Below the pieces are notes generated by a model. It was not told the DNA's origin. It was given only the letters and a program-made list of their open reading frames with translations, and did not search any database. A stretch of 64,000 bases of DNA, taken from contig NZ_BAABCP010000002.1 of the NCBI RefSeq assembly GCF_039539005.1, forward strand, positions 248,001 to 312,000, in the 5' to 3' direction. Source of the DNA: Microbacterium soli (GTDB taxonomy: Bacteria > Actinomycetota > Actinomycetes > Actinomycetales > Microbacteriaceae). The position numbers and the translations under genes were made by a program. Shown piece after piece: positions 47,389 through 58,095 of the stretch. Each line of letters starts with the position of its first letter. Within the stretch, counting starts at the first letter, position 1.

Positions 47389-48864
47389 ATGACGCTTCCC
47401 GCGATCTCGACCACCGCCGATCCGTTCCCCGGAAGTGCTGCAGACGCCGCAGTGCTCGTCATCCCCGATCCCGACAGCGCCCAGGAGGCGCTCGCCGAGT
47501 ACGAGGGTCTCGCCGCCGCACTCTCCGGCATCGGGTACAAGGGCAGACCCTCCAGCTTCACCCGCGTGCATCTGCCGGGCTTCAGCGACGTGCCACTGGC
47601 CGTCGTCAGCGCCGGCCCGACGCCCAGCGCGGCCACCGTGCGCGATGCCGTGGCGACCGCCGCGCGCAGCCTCACGGGCTTCTCCACGGTGTCCATCGGT
47701 TTCGGCCCGGGCCTCGACGCATTCTCGGAGGCCGCGGCCGAGGGCGCGCTTCTGGGCGGCTACCGCTTCGACGACTACCGCTCGGAGAAGAAGCCCACCC
47801 GTCCGGACCGACTCGTCCTGCACACCGTGTCGCTCGACGAGACGGCGCTGGACTCCGCCCGGACGGTGGCTGAGGCAGTGGCCCTCGTGAAGGACCTCGT
47901 CACCGTCCCCGCCGAATGGCAGAGCCCCGCTCAGCTCGCGCAGTCCGCACTGGATGCCGTCGCCTCGCTGCCCGTGCAGGTGGAGATCCTCGACGAGAAG
48001 CAGCTCGAGAAGGCCGGCTTCGGCGGGATCCTCGGCGTCGGGCGCGGCTCGGACCGCCCGCCCCGCCTCGTCAGACTCAGCTACTCCCCCTCTGACGCCG
48101 GACGCCACATCGCCCTGGTCGGCAAGGGCATCACCTTCGACACCGGCGGACTCTCGCTCAAACCCGCGGCCGGCATGCTGGGCATGAAATTCGACATGAC
48201 GGGTGCCGCGACGGTGCTCGCCGTCATCCGCGCGATCGCGACGCTGGGTCTGGCCGTGCGCGTGACCGCATGGATGTGCATCGCCGACAACATGCCCTCC
48301 GGCCGCGCGATACGCCCCGGGGACGTGCTGCGGATGGCGGACGGACAGACCGTCGAGGTGCTCAACACGGACGCGGAGGGGCGTCTGGTGATGGCCGACG
48401 GCCTGGTCGCCGCGAGCCGTGAGAAGCCGGACGTGATCTTCGACGTGGCGACTCTGACCGGTGCCATCATCACGGCGCTCGGCATGCGCCATACCGGAGT
48501 GATGGGCGAGGACGCCGCCGTCGCCGAATACCTCGCCGCCGCGGAGGAGGTCGGCGAACCCGCGTGGCGACTGCCGCTGCCGGAATACATGGAGGAGCTG
48601 CTCGAGTCGCCCATCGCCGACATGGTCAACGCCAACATGTCCGATCGCTCCGGCGGTTCGATGTTCGCGGGGCTGTTCCTGCAGCGCTTCGTGGGACGCA
48701 CCGGGGAGGACCCGGACGCGCCGCGCATCCCCTGGGTGCATCTGGACGTCGCCGGATCCGCCGAGCACAAGGGCGCGGCCTACGGCTTCACCGAGAAGGG
48801 CGCCACCGGCGCGACGGTGCGCTCCCTCATCGCGTTCGCGCGCGCATCCGTCGAGGAGGCATGA
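47389..48864 (+). CDS. pepA: Leucyl aminopeptidase (M17)
   Basis: A 491-residue M17 metallo-aminopeptidase that removes N-terminal residues, using two metal ions. Active-site segments are [55 protein letters not shown] and the C-terminal [18 protein letters not shown]. The upstream TAGGAT box lies exactly 6 bases before the ATG, and no Shine-Dalgarno is seen, so the transcript is probably leaderless. The stop overlaps the lpd start. Confidence 0.94.
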   Translation: MTLPAISTTADPFPGSAADAAVLVIPDPDSAQEALAEYEGLAAALSGIGYKGRPSSFTRVHLPGFSDVPLAVVSAGPTPSAATVRDAVATAARSLTGFSTVSIGFGPGLDAFSEAAAEGALLGGYRFDDYRSEKKPTRPDRLVLHTVSLDETALDSARTVAEAVALVKDLVTVPAEWQSPAQLAQSALDAVASLPVQVEILDEKQLEKAGFGGILGVGRGSDRPPRLVRLSYSPSDAGRHIALVGKGITFDTGGLSLKPAAGMLGMKFDMTGAATVLAVIRAIATLGLAVRVTAWMCIADNMPSGRAIRPGDVLRMADGQTVEVLNTDAEGRLVMADGLVAASREKPDVIFDVATLTGAIITALGMRHTGVMGEDAAVAEYLAAAEEVGEPAWRLPLPEYMEELLESPIADMVNANMSDRSGGSMFAGLFLQRFVGRTGEDPDAPRIPWVHLDVAGSAEHKGAAYGFTEKGATGATVRSLIAFARASVEEA

Positions 48865-50237
48865 TGAGCGACCACGGGTTCGACCTCGTCATCCTCGGCG
48901 CAGGCAGCGGCGGCTACGCGGCCGCGCTGCGCGCCGCCGAGCTCGGGAAGAAGGTTGCGCTGATCGAGAAGGACAGGGTCGGGGGCACCTGCCTGCACCG
49001 CGGATGCATCCCCACCAAGGCGCTGCTGCATGCCGCCGAGGTCGCCGATCACGTCCGCACCGCGGCATCCGTCGGGGTGACCGCCCAGCTCGACGGGATC
49101 GACGCGGCGGGCGTGACCGCCTACCGCGACGGCATCGTCGCCAAGAAGTACAAGGGGCTGCAGGGCCTGATCAAGGCACGCGGGATCACCGTCGTCGACG
49201 GAGAGGGATTCCTCGAGCCGGATCGCGCCGTGCGCGTCGGTGCGGATCGCTACGTCGGCACGGATGTGGTGCTCGCCACGGGTTCGTACAGCCGGTCCCT
49301 GCCGGGGCTGGAGATCGGAGGGCGCATCCTCACCAGCGAGCAGGCACTCGCTCTCGAGGAGATCCCGTCGAGCGTCGTCGTCCTCGGCGGCGGTGTCATC
49401 GGCGTCGAGTTCGCCAGTGTCTGGCACTCCTTCGGCGCCGAAGTGACGATCGTCGAGGCGCTGCCGCACCTCGTCCCCAACGAGGACGTCGCCCTCAGCA
49501 AGGGTCTCGAGCGCGCGTTCCGTCGCAAGGGCATCTCCTACAACCTGGGGACCCGCTTCCAGAAGGCCGAGCAGGACGAGAAGCAGGTCACCGTGACGCT
49601 GGAGGACGGCAAGGCCTTCACCGCCGACTACCTGCTGGTGGCCGTGGGCCGCGGCCCCGCCACCTCGGGCCTCGGCTTCGCCGAGGCGGGCGTCAGGCTC
49701 GACCGCGGATTCGTCATCGTCGACGACCAGCTGCGAACCGGCGTCCCCGGGCTCTGGGCCGTCGGCGACATCGTTCCCGGACTCCAGCTCGCGCACCGCG
49801 GATTCCTGCAGGGCATCGCCGTGGCCGAGCGCATCGCGGGGATGGACGTCCCCGCCGCCCCGGAGACGCGGATCCCGCGCGTCACCTACTGCAGCCCGGA
49901 GGTCGCATCCGTCGGCATCACGGAGGACGCCGCGGTCGCCGCCCATGGACGGGACTCCGTCATCGCCTACGAGTACAGTCTCGCCGGCAACGGCAAGAGC
50001 GAGATCATCGGCACGACGGGCACCGTCAAGGTGGTGCGCCTCAAGGACGGCCCGGTGCTCGGCATGCATCTGCTGGGCGACCGCGTCGGCGAACTCATCA
50101 CGGAGGGGCAGCTGGCCGTCGCCTGGGAGGCGCATCCCGAGGACTTCGCCTCTCTCATCCACGCGCACCCGACCCAGAGCGAGGCGCTCGGCGAGGCCTT
50201 CCTCGCCCTGGCCGGAAAACCGCTCCACGCACTCTGA
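48864..50237 (+). CDS. lpd: Dihydrolipoyl dehydrogenase
   Basis: A 457-residue E3 component of the 2-oxoacid dehydrogenase complexes, which reoxidises dihydrolipoamide with NAD. Visible are the FAD site [22 protein letters not shown], the redox-active disulphide [16 protein letters not shown], the NAD site [17 protein letters not shown], the second FAD segment [17 protein letters not shown] and the C-terminal His-Glu pair in [13 protein letters not shown]. Two ATG codons (48861, 48864) follow GGAGG; spacing favours the second. It is coupled to pepA and followed by the E2 gene. Confidence 0.93.
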   Translation: MSDHGFDLVILGAGSGGYAAALRAAELGKKVALIEKDRVGGTCLHRGCIPTKALLHAAEVADHVRTAASVGVTAQLDGIDAAGVTAYRDGIVAKKYKGLQGLIKARGITVVDGEGFLEPDRAVRVGADRYVGTDVVLATGSYSRSLPGLEIGGRILTSEQALALEEIPSSVVVLGGGVIGVEFASVWHSFGAEVTIVEALPHLVPNEDVALSKGLERAFRRKGISYNLGTRFQKAEQDEKQVTVTLEDGKAFTADYLLVAVGRGPATSGLGFAEAGVRLDRGFVIVDDQLRTGVPGLWAVGDIVPGLQLAHRGFLQGIAVAERIAGMDVPAAPETRIPRVTYCSPEVASVGITEDAAVAAHGRDSVIAYEYSLAGNGKSEIIGTTGTVKVVRLKDGPVLGMHLLGDRVGELITEGQLAVAWEAHPEDFASLIHAHPTQSEALGEAFLALAGKPLHAL

Positions 50238-50302
50238 ACCGCCAACAGGACGCCCGGGTCACTAAGCTTGGGGCGTCACAGATTTCTGAAGGAGACTCCG
50301 TC

Positions 50303-51976
50303 ATGAGCACACCCGTGGTCCTTCCCGCACTCGGGGAGAGTGTCACCGAGGGTACGGTCACCCGCTGGCTGAAACAGGTCGGCGAATCGGTGCAGGCGGA
50401 TGAGGGCCTGCTCGAGATCTCGACAGACAAGGTCGACACCGAGATCCCCTCGCCCGTCAGCGGCATCATCGAGGAGATCCTCGTTGCCGAGGACGAGACC
50501 GTCGAGGTCGGCGCGCTGCTCGCCCGCATCGGCGACGGGACGAGCGCCCCCGTGACAGGGGATGCACCGGCCGCAGCCGCACCCGCTGCGGAGACGGCGC
50601 CCGCGCCCGTCGCGGAGCCCGCCCCCGCTCCTGCTGCCACGGCACCCGCACCGGCGGCGTCCGGTGGTGCGACCGATGTCGTGCTTCCGGAGCTGGGCGA
50701 GTCCGTGACCGAGGGCACCGTCACCCGCTGGCTGAAGGCTGTCGGCGACGACGTCGCCGTCGACGAGGCGCTGCTGGAGATCTCCACGGACAAGGTCGAC
50801 ACCGAGATCCCCTCGCCCGTCGCCGGCACTCTGCAGGAGATCCTCGCCGCCGAGGACGAGACAGTCGCCGTCGGAGCCGTGCTCGCACGGATCGGCTCGG
50901 GCGCTCCTGCGGCCGCTGCCGCCGCCCCGGCGCCTGCTGCTCCCGCCCCCGCGCCTGCTGCTCCCGCTCCCGCGCCTGCTGCTCCCGCCCCGGCGGCTCC
51001 CGCCCCCACCCCCACCGCTCCGGCGGCGGCACCCGCACCCGCCGCACCAGCGGCGGCGCCCTCCGAGACGCTGTACGTGACACCGCTCGTGCGCCGCCTG
51101 GCCGCCCAGCAGGGCATCGACCTCGCCACAGTCACCGGCACCGGCGTCGGAGGCCGCATCCGCAAGGAGGACGTGCTCAAGGCCGCCGAGGCGAAGGCGC
51201 AGGCACCCGCCGCCGGTGCCGCCGCGCCCGCGCCGGCACCGGCGCCTCTCGAGGTGTCGCCGCTGCGCGGTACGACCCAGAAGATGTCGCGACTCCGGAA
51301 GGTCGTGGCGGAGCGCGCCGTCGCCTCGATGCAGCAGACCGCCCAGCTGACCACCTTCGTCGAGGTGGACGTCACCGCGCTCGCCGCGTACCGCACGGCC
51401 AAGAAGGACGAGTTCCTGCAGAAGACGGGCGACAAGCTCTCCTTCCTGCCGTTCTTCACCCTCGCCGCCGCGGAGGCGCTGCAGGCCTACCCGATCATCA
51501 ACTCCACCGTCGACGGCGACAGCATCGTCTACCCCGCCTCGGAGAACATCTCGATCGCGGTGGACACCGAGCGAGGCCTGCTCACTCCGGTGGTCCGGGA
51601 CGCGGCGTCGAAGAACATCGCACAGCTCGCACATGAGATCGCAGACCTCGCCGCTCGCACGCGCGACAACAAGCTGAAGCCCGACGAGCTGGCCGGCGGC
51701 ACGTTCACGGTGACGAACACCGGCTCGCGCGGCGCGCTGTTCGACACGCCGCTGGTGTTCCTGCCGCAGTCGGCGATCCTCGGCACGGGCGTGGTGTTCA
51801 AGCGCCCGGGCGTGGTCACGGTCGACGGCGTGGACGCCATCGCGGTCCGCTCCTACGTGTACCTGGCGATCTCCTACGATCACCGAATCATCGACGGCGC
51901 GGATGCCGCCCGCTTCCTCGCCGCGATCAAGAACCGTCTGGAGTCCGCGCAGTTCGCCGCAGACCTCGGGATCTGA
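50303..51976 (+). CDS. sucB: 2-oxoacid dehydrogenase E2 acyltransferase with two lipoyl domains
   Basis: A 557-residue dihydrolipoamide acyltransferase. Two lipoyl domains carry the lipoylated lysine in [14 protein letters not shown] (about residues 39 and 162). Ala/Pro-rich flexible linkers follow, then the E3-binding domain ([32 protein letters not shown]) and the catalytic domain ending in [16 protein letters not shown]. It is annotated SucB-like; in actinobacteria this E2 often serves pyruvate dehydrogenase, because the 2-oxoglutarate E1 carries its own E2 domain. The ATG has GAAGGAGA upstream. Confidence 0.92.
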   Translation: MSTPVVLPALGESVTEGTVTRWLKQVGESVQADEGLLEISTDKVDTEIPSPVSGIIEEILVAEDETVEVGALLARIGDGTSAPVTGDAPAAAAPAAETAPAPVAEPAPAPAATAPAPAASGGATDVVLPELGESVTEGTVTRWLKAVGDDVAVDEALLEISTDKVDTEIPSPVAGTLQEILAAEDETVAVGAVLARIGSGAPAAAAAAPAPAAPAPAPAAPAPAPAAPAPAAPAPTPTAPAAAPAPAAPAAAPSETLYVTPLVRRLAAQQGIDLATVTGTGVGGRIRKEDVLKAAEAKAQAPAAGAAAPAPAPAPLEVSPLRGTTQKMSRLRKVVAERAVASMQQTAQLTTFVEVDVTALAAYRTAKKDEFLQKTGDKLSFLPFFTLAAAEALQAYPIINSTVDGDSIVYPASENISIAVDTERGLLTPVVRDAASKNIAQLAHEIADLAARTRDNKLKPDELAGGTFTVTNTGSRGALFDTPLVFLPQSAILGTGVVFKRPGVVTVDGVDAIAVRSYVYLAISYDHRIIDGADAARFLAAIKNRLESAQFAADLGI

Positions 51977-51982
51977 GCGCGT

Positions 51983-53440
51983 TCAGCCTCCTTCGGATGG
52001 CTGGTCGGCGACGTCGTACACGTCGCGGACCAGCCATCCGTCTTCTGCGCGCTCAAGGACGAGCATCTGCTCGCTGCGCGCGGACGTCTCGGCCAGTCGT
52101 ATCACGGCCACATCCCCGTAGTCCTCGATGACCGCGGCATCCCGACCGTCGGCATCCGGCCCCACTCGCTCCAAGACCGTCGGAGCGCTGCCGGCCACAA
52201 CGGCCCTCGCGCACTGCGGATCACCCTCGTGCGTGCACCGCGCGGCCTCCTTCAGCAGCGCCCGCGCGGTCTGCGCGAGGTCCGTCGGTATGGAAGCGGT
52301 CGGCGACGGCGTTCGGGCCGATCCACGCCCTTCAGGATCCGCCCCGCCCTCCGCAGGCGCGTGGAGCCGCGTCGTCTCGGCCACCGCAGCGGGAGACGGG
52401 GACGATTGCCCACCGCCGGCCGGCCACAGCAGACCGCCCAGGAGCACCGCAGCGGCAGCGGCTCCCGCGACCAGGAGCATCCGCCTCCTCGGGGTCCTGG
52501 GCGCATCCGCGGCGGTGGGTCGCTCCGTCGCGTAGAAGGAACCCACCACCGGCCGTCCGCGTCCGAGCATTCGTTCGCGGAGCGCGGACACCGCTCTTCG
52601 CACTCCCTCCGCCGCCCGCGCGAGCCGCTCGCCCATCCGATGCTCCCGCGGAGACCCGCGTTCTCCCGCACGCGGGTCCTGCGGACCTCGCGCACGGTGC
52701 AGCGGAATCTCCTGAACCCTCTCCGGGGCGTACACCCGCTGCTCCAGAGCACGAGGCGCGGCCAGATCCATGAGCTCCCGCTCCCAGCCGTCGAGGGCAC
52801 GCTGCACCACCCGATGATCGGCGAGCCCGTCTCGAATCCTCGTGAGCACCCGCTGCAGCGCCCGGTCCGAGCAGGTGGCGCCGATCCTCTCGACCAGTCC
52901 CGCGGCGGCCTCCCCGCACGTCACGCCCTCCCCCGGCGCGAACAGCGGTCGCGCGCGGTCATCGAGCCACCAGCGTCCGCGAAGCGGCGTAGCGCCGACC
53001 TCGGTCGTCCCCCGCAGCAGGCTCCCCACCAGCGTCGTCACCTCCCCGGAGCTCAGCGGACGCCCCGCGGCCTCCCGCCTGGCGAGGAACACCGCCACGG
53101 GCTCGATGCACCACGGCAGCAGCGCTCCGTGCCCGTCGGCCGTGCGCAGCACGTCGCGCACTCCCACGACGTGCTCCGCGGACGCGAAGTCCCACAGCCC
53201 CGTCTCGGCCGCCGCCGCATCGACGCATACCCGCTGCCCGTCCCCGTCGCGGACGAGGGCTCCCGGGTACGGCGACTCCGTGCCGTACAGCAGACGAATG
53301 ACCCGATGGGCCCCCGGCACGAGCTCGATGCGGGAGGGCCCCCTCGCATCCGGATTCGGATCGCGGTCGGCATCCGGATCGGAATCCGGGCTCGTGCTCG
53401 ATCCGAGCCCCGGCACCGGGAACTCCCCTGCGTCGTCCAT
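51983..53440 (-). CDS. Hypothetical single-pass membrane protein
   Basis: About 485 residues. A long N-terminal part without signal peptide (SRIELVPGAHRVIRLLYGTESPYPG, WWLDDRARPLFAPGEGVTCGEAAAGLVERIG) precedes one membrane helix (RRMLLVAGAAAAAVLLGGLLWP, roughly residue 320-340) and an outside Ser/Pro-rich linker with a small C-terminal domain (CTHEGDPQCARAVVAG, VIEDYGDVAVIRLAETS, EDGWLVRDVYDVADQP) containing two cysteines. I do not recognise a family. The inside-TM-outside layout suggests signal transfer or a wall-facing sensor. The ATG at 53440 is preferred; 53482 is an alternative. It converges with the E2 gene at 6 bases. Confidence 0.6.
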   Translation of the reverse strand: MDDAGEFPVPGLGSSTSPDSDPDADRDPNPDARGPSRIELVPGAHRVIRLLYGTESPYPGALVRDGDGQRVCVDAAAAETGLWDFASAEHVVGVRDVLRTADGHGALLPWCIEPVAVFLARREAAGRPLSSGEVTTLVGSLLRGTTEVGATPLRGRWWLDDRARPLFAPGEGVTCGEAAAGLVERIGATCSDRALQRVLTRIRDGLADHRVVQRALDGWERELMDLAAPRALEQRVYAPERVQEIPLHRARGPQDPRAGERGSPREHRMGERLARAAEGVRRAVSALRERMLGRGRPVVGSFYATERPTAADAPRTPRRRMLLVAGAAAAAVLLGGLLWPAGGGQSSPSPAAVAETTRLHAPAEGGADPEGRGSARTPSPTASIPTDLAQTARALLKEAARCTHEGDPQCARAVVAGSAPTVLERVGPDADGRDAAVIEDYGDVAVIRLAETSARSEQMLVLERAEDGWLVRDVYDVADQPSEGG

Positions 53441-53562
53441 GCGTCCATGACAGCGCGTGCGATCACACCGGAACAGCGTCATCCCGGCGGTTGTGGACAG
53501 CCCGTCTCAGGGGCGCGGTTGTGCAGAGAGAACGAACGGCGTTCACTCGGTAGGCTGTGAGC

Positions 53563-54273
53563 ATGGCAAAAAGTGCTCCCGCAGCGGAGAAGCGCCCTGG
53601 CTTCTTCTCGCAGATCCGTTCGCTGTTCCGGTTCACCCGGGAGGTCTACGGCTGGCTGCCCTGGGCACAGCTTGCCATCCTCATCGCCGGCGTGCTGGTC
53701 GGCCTGATCCTCGGCTACGTCTTCGGCGGCGGTGCCGTGCTCTCCCTGGTGCTGTGGGCCATCACCGGCCTCATGTTCGGCGTCCTCGGAGCGATGTTCC
53801 TCATGACCCGGCTGTCGACGAAGGCCATGTACGCCAAGATCGACGGGATGCCGGGGGCCGGCGGTCACGTGCTCAGCACCAGCCTGGGACGCAACTGGCA
53901 GTCCTCGGACACCCCGGTCGGCATCAACCCGAAGACGCAGGAGGCCGTCTACCGGGCGATCGGGCGCGGCGGCATCGTCGTCGTCGGCGAGGGCTCCCGC
54001 GGCCGTCTGACGCGTCTGGTCAACGAGGAGCGGCAGAAGGCGCAGCGCGTCGCACACGGCGTACCGGTGACCGTGCTGTACGTCGGACACGGTGAGGACG
54101 ATGTGCACATCTCGGAGCTGGCCAAGACCATCAAGAAGCTTCCCAAGGCGATCGACAAGTCGACGATGGCCGCCGTCATCCGCCGGATCGAGTCCGTGTC
54201 GCAGTCGCTGTCCTCCCTCCCCATTCCGAAGGGCATCGACCCTGCGAAGGCGCGCGCACCGCGCCCCCGCTGA
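53563..54273 (+). CDS. DUF4191 membrane protein
   Basis: A 236-residue protein with two membrane helices near the N-terminus (WAQLAILIAGVLVGLILGYVF; AVLSLVLWAITGLMFGVLGAMFLM) and a conserved soluble part (KIDGMPGAGGHVLSTSLGRNWQ, GRGGIVVVGEGSRGRLTRLVNEE). It belongs to the actinobacterial DUF4191 family, usually found beside lipB/lipA or glnA; function unknown. TAGGCT lies 6 bases before the ATG at 53563, so a leaderless start is preferred to the GTG at 53557. Confidence 0.87.
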   Translation: MAKSAPAAEKRPGFFSQIRSLFRFTREVYGWLPWAQLAILIAGVLVGLILGYVFGGGAVLSLVLWAITGLMFGVLGAMFLMTRLSTKAMYAKIDGMPGAGGHVLSTSLGRNWQSSDTPVGINPKTQEAVYRAIGRGGIVVVGEGSRGRLTRLVNEERQKAQRVAHGVPVTVLYVGHGEDDVHISELAKTIKKLPKAIDKSTMAAVIRRIESVSQSLSSLPIPKGIDPAKARAPRPR

Positions 54274-54298
54274 GCACCCGGCCGGAGCAGGAGGGCGT

Positions 54299-55486
54299 TC
54301 AGTCCCCCAGCGGCTCCTTCGGCAGGCGTCGGACACGGGGCCGACGACGTCGGCGCTCCGGGATCATCGTGCGCATCTCCTCGAGCCTCCCGAAGCACAG
54401 CAGCCGATCCTCCGCCTCCAGCACCACATGCTTGCGCGGATTGGGGATCGCCCCGACGCCGCGGTGCAGAGTGAGGACGGTGATGTCCCGATCCCACAGG
54501 CCGAGGTCCCCGAGCTGCTTTCCGACCTGTCCCGCACCGGCGTGGATGACCAGTTCGGCGACGCCGTAGCCCGTGGACACGCTGAGCCTCTGACGGATGT
54601 CGATGTCGGGGAAGGCCACCTGACCGGCGATGTAGTCGATGATGGCGCCGGCGACGTCCAGCTCGGTGGCGGCCTCGATGCCCTGCAGGCCCGGCGACGA
54701 GTTGACCTCCATCACCAGCGGCCCGTCATCGCTCTCGAGCATGTCGACACCGGCCACGCGCAGTCCCATGATCTGCGCGGAGCGCACGGCCGTCTGCTCG
54801 TACGCCGGGTCGAGGCTGACCGGCTCCACTCGACCGCCGCGGTGCACGTTGGAGCGGAACTCGTCTCCGTCGGCGACGCGCCGCATCGCGGCGACGACTC
54901 GATCGCCCACCACCAGCGCACGGATGTCACGACCTCGGCTCTCGGCGATGAACTTCTGGATGAGCACGTTCTGCTTGGTGGAGTGCAGCGTCTCGATGAT
55001 GGCCTCGGCGACCTTCACCTGCGGCGCGAGGATCACTCCGATCCCCTGCGTGCCCTCGAGCAGCTTGATGACGACGGGAGCACCGCCGACCCGCTCGATG
55101 GCGGGACGCACATCCGCACGATTGCGCACGAATGCCGTCGGCGGCATGGCGATGCTGTGGCGGGACAGGATCTGGTTCGCACGCAGCTTGTCGCGGGCGC
55201 TGGAGATGCCGTCGGCCGTGTTGGGCGTGTAGACGTCCATCTGCTCGAACTGCCGCACCACCGCGGTGCCGAAGTAGGTGATGGAGCTGCCGATCCGCGG
55301 CAGGATCGCGTCATAGTCGCTGAGCTGCCTCCCGCGGAAGAACAGGTCCGGCGCGTCGGCGGTCAGATCGATCGCGAACTTCAGGGTGTTCAGCACTTTC
55401 ACGGCATGCCCGCGCTGCTGCGCGGCCGCGCGAAGACGCTGCGTGGAGTACGACTGCGGTGCCCGCGAGAGGACGGCGATCTTCAC
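54299..55486 (-). CDS. RimK-type ATP-grasp ligase fused to TrkA-C domain
   Basis: A 395-residue protein. Residues ~1-290 are a RimK-like ATP-grasp ligase (VKIAVLSRAPQSYSTQRLRAAA, PTAFVRNRADVRPAIERVGG, VVIKLLEGTQGIGVILAP, VLIQKFIAESRGRDIRALVVG, VAGVDMLESDDGPLVMEVNSSPGLQGIE). RimK adds glutamates to ribosomal protein S6. The C-terminal ~85 residues (GVAELVIHAGAGQVGKQLGDLGL, RKHVVLEAEDRLLCFG) are an RCK_C/TrkA-C domain, which binds ligands such as c-di-AMP in other proteins and may regulate the ligase. The GTG at 55486 follows AGGAAG. It is divergent from a retropepsin-like protease gene that usually accompanies RimK. Confidence 0.85.
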   Translation of the reverse strand: MKIAVLSRAPQSYSTQRLRAAAQQRGHAVKVLNTLKFAIDLTADAPDLFFRGRQLSDYDAILPRIGSSITYFGTAVVRQFEQMDVYTPNTADGISSARDKLRANQILSRHSIAMPPTAFVRNRADVRPAIERVGGAPVVIKLLEGTQGIGVILAPQVKVAEAIIETLHSTKQNVLIQKFIAESRGRDIRALVVGDRVVAAMRRVADGDEFRSNVHRGGRVEPVSLDPAYEQTAVRSAQIMGLRVAGVDMLESDDGPLVMEVNSSPGLQGIEAATELDVAGAIIDYIAGQVAFPDIDIRQRLSVSTGYGVAELVIHAGAGQVGKQLGDLGLWDRDITVLTLHRGVGAIPNPRKHVVLEAEDRLLCFGRLEEMRTMIPERRRRRPRVRRLPKEPLGD

Positions 55487-55511
55487 AGATGCTTCCTGCC
55501 AGGATGTAGGG

Positions 55512-55991
55512 GTGAACCGGTCCTCCCATTCAAACACGACCACGGGATGGCGTGAATGGGTGAGCCTGCCCGATCTGGGCGTCGACTGGATCAAGGCGAA
55601 GATCGACACCGGCGCCCGGACCTCGTCGTTGCACGCGTTCGACGTGACCGAGTTCACTCGGGACGGCGAGGAGTGGGTGCGGTTCGCCGTGCACCCCTGG
55701 CAGGAGACGAGGGCGGATGCCGTGGCGCACGAGTGCCCGGTTCACGACCGTCGCGCCGTGCGCAGCTCATCGGGCCACGCCGAGCACCGGATCGTGGTCG
55801 TCCTGAGGATGCGGCTGGTCGGTCACGATGTGCAGGGCGAGGTGACTCTCACCAACCGGGACGAGATGGGCTTCCGGATGCTGATCGGCCGCCAGGTGCT
55901 GAGGCGCGGGTTCGTCGTGGATCCGGCCAAGTCCTTCCTGGGCGGCCGCGCCCCGCGCGAGACTCGCCGCCGCAATCGTGGAAGGACCTGA
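55512..55991 (+). CDS. RimB-like ATP-dependent zinc/aspartyl protease
   Basis: A 159-residue protein of the COG4067 family (RimB/RloA type), with the retropepsin-like KIDTGARTSSLHA motif and the family ending MLIGRQVLRRGFVVDPAKSFLGG. In Pseudomonas the RimABK system removes or adjusts glutamate tails made by RimK. The divergent RimK-like gene, 25 bases away, supports the same partnership here. The GTG at 55512 is the best start, with only a weak ribosome site (AGGATGTAGGG). Confidence 0.82.
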   Translation: MNRSSHSNTTTGWREWVSLPDLGVDWIKAKIDTGARTSSLHAFDVTEFTRDGEEWVRFAVHPWQETRADAVAHECPVHDRRAVRSSSGHAEHRIVVVLRMRLVGHDVQGEVTLTNRDEMGFRMLIGRQVLRRGFVVDPAKSFLGGRAPRETRRRNRGRT

Positions 55992-55997
55992 GCCGCC

Positions 55998-56414
55998 TCA
56001 GGAGCGGATCAGCACGGTTCCGGCCAGCTTGTCGTGCAGACCCCGCTGATCGGCGTCCCAGATCACCGCGGGGATGACCACCACCAGCAGCAGTGTGCGC
56101 ACGAGAGGTCGCCACAGTCCCACCCAGCCTCCGCCGAAACGCACGACCCGCATGCCCAGGATCCGATGCCCCGGGCTGCCTCCGGCCGTCGGGATGAACA
56201 GGATCTGCAGCACCGCGAAGACCATCATGGGCGCGAACTGCCGCCAGCCCGCATCGGCAGGCAGGGCGAACTGGTCGTACCCCAGGAAGCCGATCGCGAT
56301 GACGGTCGCGGCGAAGTAGTCGATCGCCAGCGCACCGATCCGGCGCCCGACGCGGGCGATGCTGCGCGGTCCGCTCGCGGGCAGTCCGAGGCGTTCGCCG
56401 GGGTAGTCGTTCAC
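55998..56414 (-). CDS. RDD-family membrane protein
   Basis: A 138-residue integral membrane protein with the RDD signature ([22 protein letters not shown]) and three membrane segments; a second motif is [21 protein letters not shown] proteins are small transporters or ion exchangers of poorly known function; one commonly neighbours glnA in actinobacteria. It is divergent from glnA and its start lies 22 bases from the first GlnR box, so GlnR may affect it too. Confidence 0.87.
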   Translation of the reverse strand: MNDYPGERLGLPASGPRSIARVGRRIGALAIDYFAATVIAIGFLGYDQFALPADAGWRQFAPMMVFAVLQILFIPTAGGSPGHRILGMRVVRFGGGWVGLWRPLVRTLLLVVVIPAVIWDADQRGLHDKLAGTVLIRS

Positions 56415-56436
56415 CGCTCCAGCCTACCGAGGACAC

Positions 56437-56474
56437 GTAACATGCCCGAAACACGACAGACACGGCTGAGAAAC
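56437..56474 (+). promoter_or_regulatory. Two GlnR boxes in the glnA promoter
   Basis: GTAAC-ATGCCC-GAAAC (56437-56452) matches the actinobacterial GlnR consensus gTnAC-n6-GaAAc exactly. A second site, GACAC-GGCTGA-GAAAC (56459-56474), follows with a 22-base period, the usual tandem spacing. A possible -10 (TAACCT, 56485-56490) lies just downstream. glnA is therefore probably activated by GlnR under nitrogen limitation. Confidence 0.85.
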
Positions 56475-56531
56475 TCCGAGTGCATAACCTGCGTAAGGTT
56501 GATCCAGCCGATACCCGATCAGGAGTCGTAC

Positions 56532-57956
56532 ATGTTCACAGAGGCCGCAGAGGTCCTTCGCTTCATCGAGGAGCACGACGTCAAGTTCCTCGACGTCCGC
56601 TTCACCGACCTGCCCGGCGTGCAGCAGCACTTCAACATCCCGGCGTCCACGGTCGACGAGGACTTCTTCCGAGACGGCCAGCTGTTCGACGGCTCCTCGA
56701 TCCGGGGCTTCGCCAGCATCCACGAGTCGGACATGCAGCTGATCCCCGATGTCACCACGGCGTACCTCGACCCGTTCCGCGAGGCGAAGACCCTCATCAT
56801 GGTCTTCGACATCTACAACCCCCGCACGGGCGAGATCTACGCGAAGGATCCGCGTCAGGTCGCCAAGAAGGCCGAGAAGCACCTCGCCGCGACGGGCATC
56901 GCCGACACGGCGTTCTTCGCGCCCGAGGCGGAGTTCTACATCTTCGACGACGTGCGCTACTCGGTGACCGCCGGGGAGAGCTTCTACCGCATCGACTCCG
57001 AGGAGGCCGCGTGGAACTCCGGCCGCGAGGAGGAGGGTGGCAACCTCGGCAACAAGACCCCGTTCAAGGGCGGTTACTTCCCCGTCTCCCCCGTGGACAA
57101 GACGGCGGATCTGCGCGATGACATGACGCTGCGCCTCATCGATGCCGGCTTCCACCTCGAGAGATCGCACCATGAGGTCGGAACCGCGGGCCAGCAGGAG
57201 ATCAACTACCGCTTCGACACCATGGTCCGCGCGGCGGATGACGTGCTGAAGTTCAAGTACATCATCAAGAACACCGCGGAGGAGTGGGGCAAGACCGTCA
57301 CCTTCATGCCCAAGCCGCTGTACGGCGACAACGGCTCGGGCATGCACACCCACCAGTCGCTGTGGCTGGACGGCGAGCCGCTGTTCTTCGACGAGGCCGG
57401 CTACGGGCAGCTCAGCGACATCGCCCGCTGGTACATCGGCGGGCTGCTCAAGCACGCCGACGCCGTGCTCGCCTTCACGAACCCGACCCTCAACAGCTAC
57501 CACCGTCTGGTCAAGCACTTCGAAGCGCCGGTGAACCTGGCGTACTCCGCCGGCAACCGCTCAGCGGCCATCCGCATCCCGCTGACCGGCTCGAACCCCA
57601 AGGCCAAGCGCATCGAGTTCCGCGTGCCGGATGCGTCCGGCAACCCGTACCTGGCCTTCGCCGCGCAACTGATGGCGGGCCTGGACGGCATCAAGAACCG
57701 CATCGAGCCGATGGAGCCCATCGACAAGGACCTGTACGAGCTTCCTCCCGAGGAGGCCGCGAACATCCCTCAGGTGCCCAACTCGCTGCTGGACTCCCTG
57801 GAGGCGCTGCGTGCCGACCATGCCTTCCTGCTCGACGGCGGCGTCTTCACCGAGGAGCTCATCCAGACCTGGATCCAGTACAAGTACGACAACGAGATCC
57901 TTCCGATGGCCCAGCGCCCGCATCCGTTCGAGTACGAGCTCTACTACGGGGTCTGA
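56532..57956 (+). CDS. glnA: Glutamine synthetase type I (GSI-beta)
   Basis: A 474-residue GSI that makes glutamine from glutamate, ammonia and ATP. Visible are the [10 protein letters not shown] loop, [33 protein letters not shown] (ATP site), [10 protein letters not shown] and the adenylylation tyrosine in [11 protein letters not shown]. The 12-subunit enzyme is regulated by GlnE, encoded downstream, through that tyrosine. The ATG follows AGGAG. Transcription is probably controlled by the GlnR boxes upstream. Confidence 0.96.
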   Translation: MFTEAAEVLRFIEEHDVKFLDVRFTDLPGVQQHFNIPASTVDEDFFRDGQLFDGSSIRGFASIHESDMQLIPDVTTAYLDPFREAKTLIMVFDIYNPRTGEIYAKDPRQVAKKAEKHLAATGIADTAFFAPEAEFYIFDDVRYSVTAGESFYRIDSEEAAWNSGREEEGGNLGNKTPFKGGYFPVSPVDKTADLRDDMTLRLIDAGFHLERSHHEVGTAGQQEINYRFDTMVRAADDVLKFKYIIKNTAEEWGKTVTFMPKPLYGDNGSGMHTHQSLWLDGEPLFFDEAGYGQLSDIARWYIGGLLKHADAVLAFTNPTLNSYHRLVKHFEAPVNLAYSAGNRSAAIRIPLTGSNPKAKRIEFRVPDASGNPYLAFAAQLMAGLDGIKNRIEPMEPIDKDLYELPPEEAANIPQVPNSLLDSLEALRADHAFLLDGGVFTEELIQTWIQYKYDNEILPMAQRPHPFEYELYYGV

Positions 57957-58095
57957 GCGTCCCGGTCACCGGGAGACCGCTTCCTCCCGAGCTCGCCGAG
58001 CGCCGAGGACGGGGAGGGTATGAAGGCGCCTCCCGTTGCGAGGGAGGGGAACGGCGCGTGCTCGCGACGACGGGCCCTGTCCCTGCTCCCGCGCG

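Noticed and set aside
57957..58095. Terminator between glnA and glnE
   Set aside because: Only a short CTCCC/GGGAG stem is seen; too weak to call.
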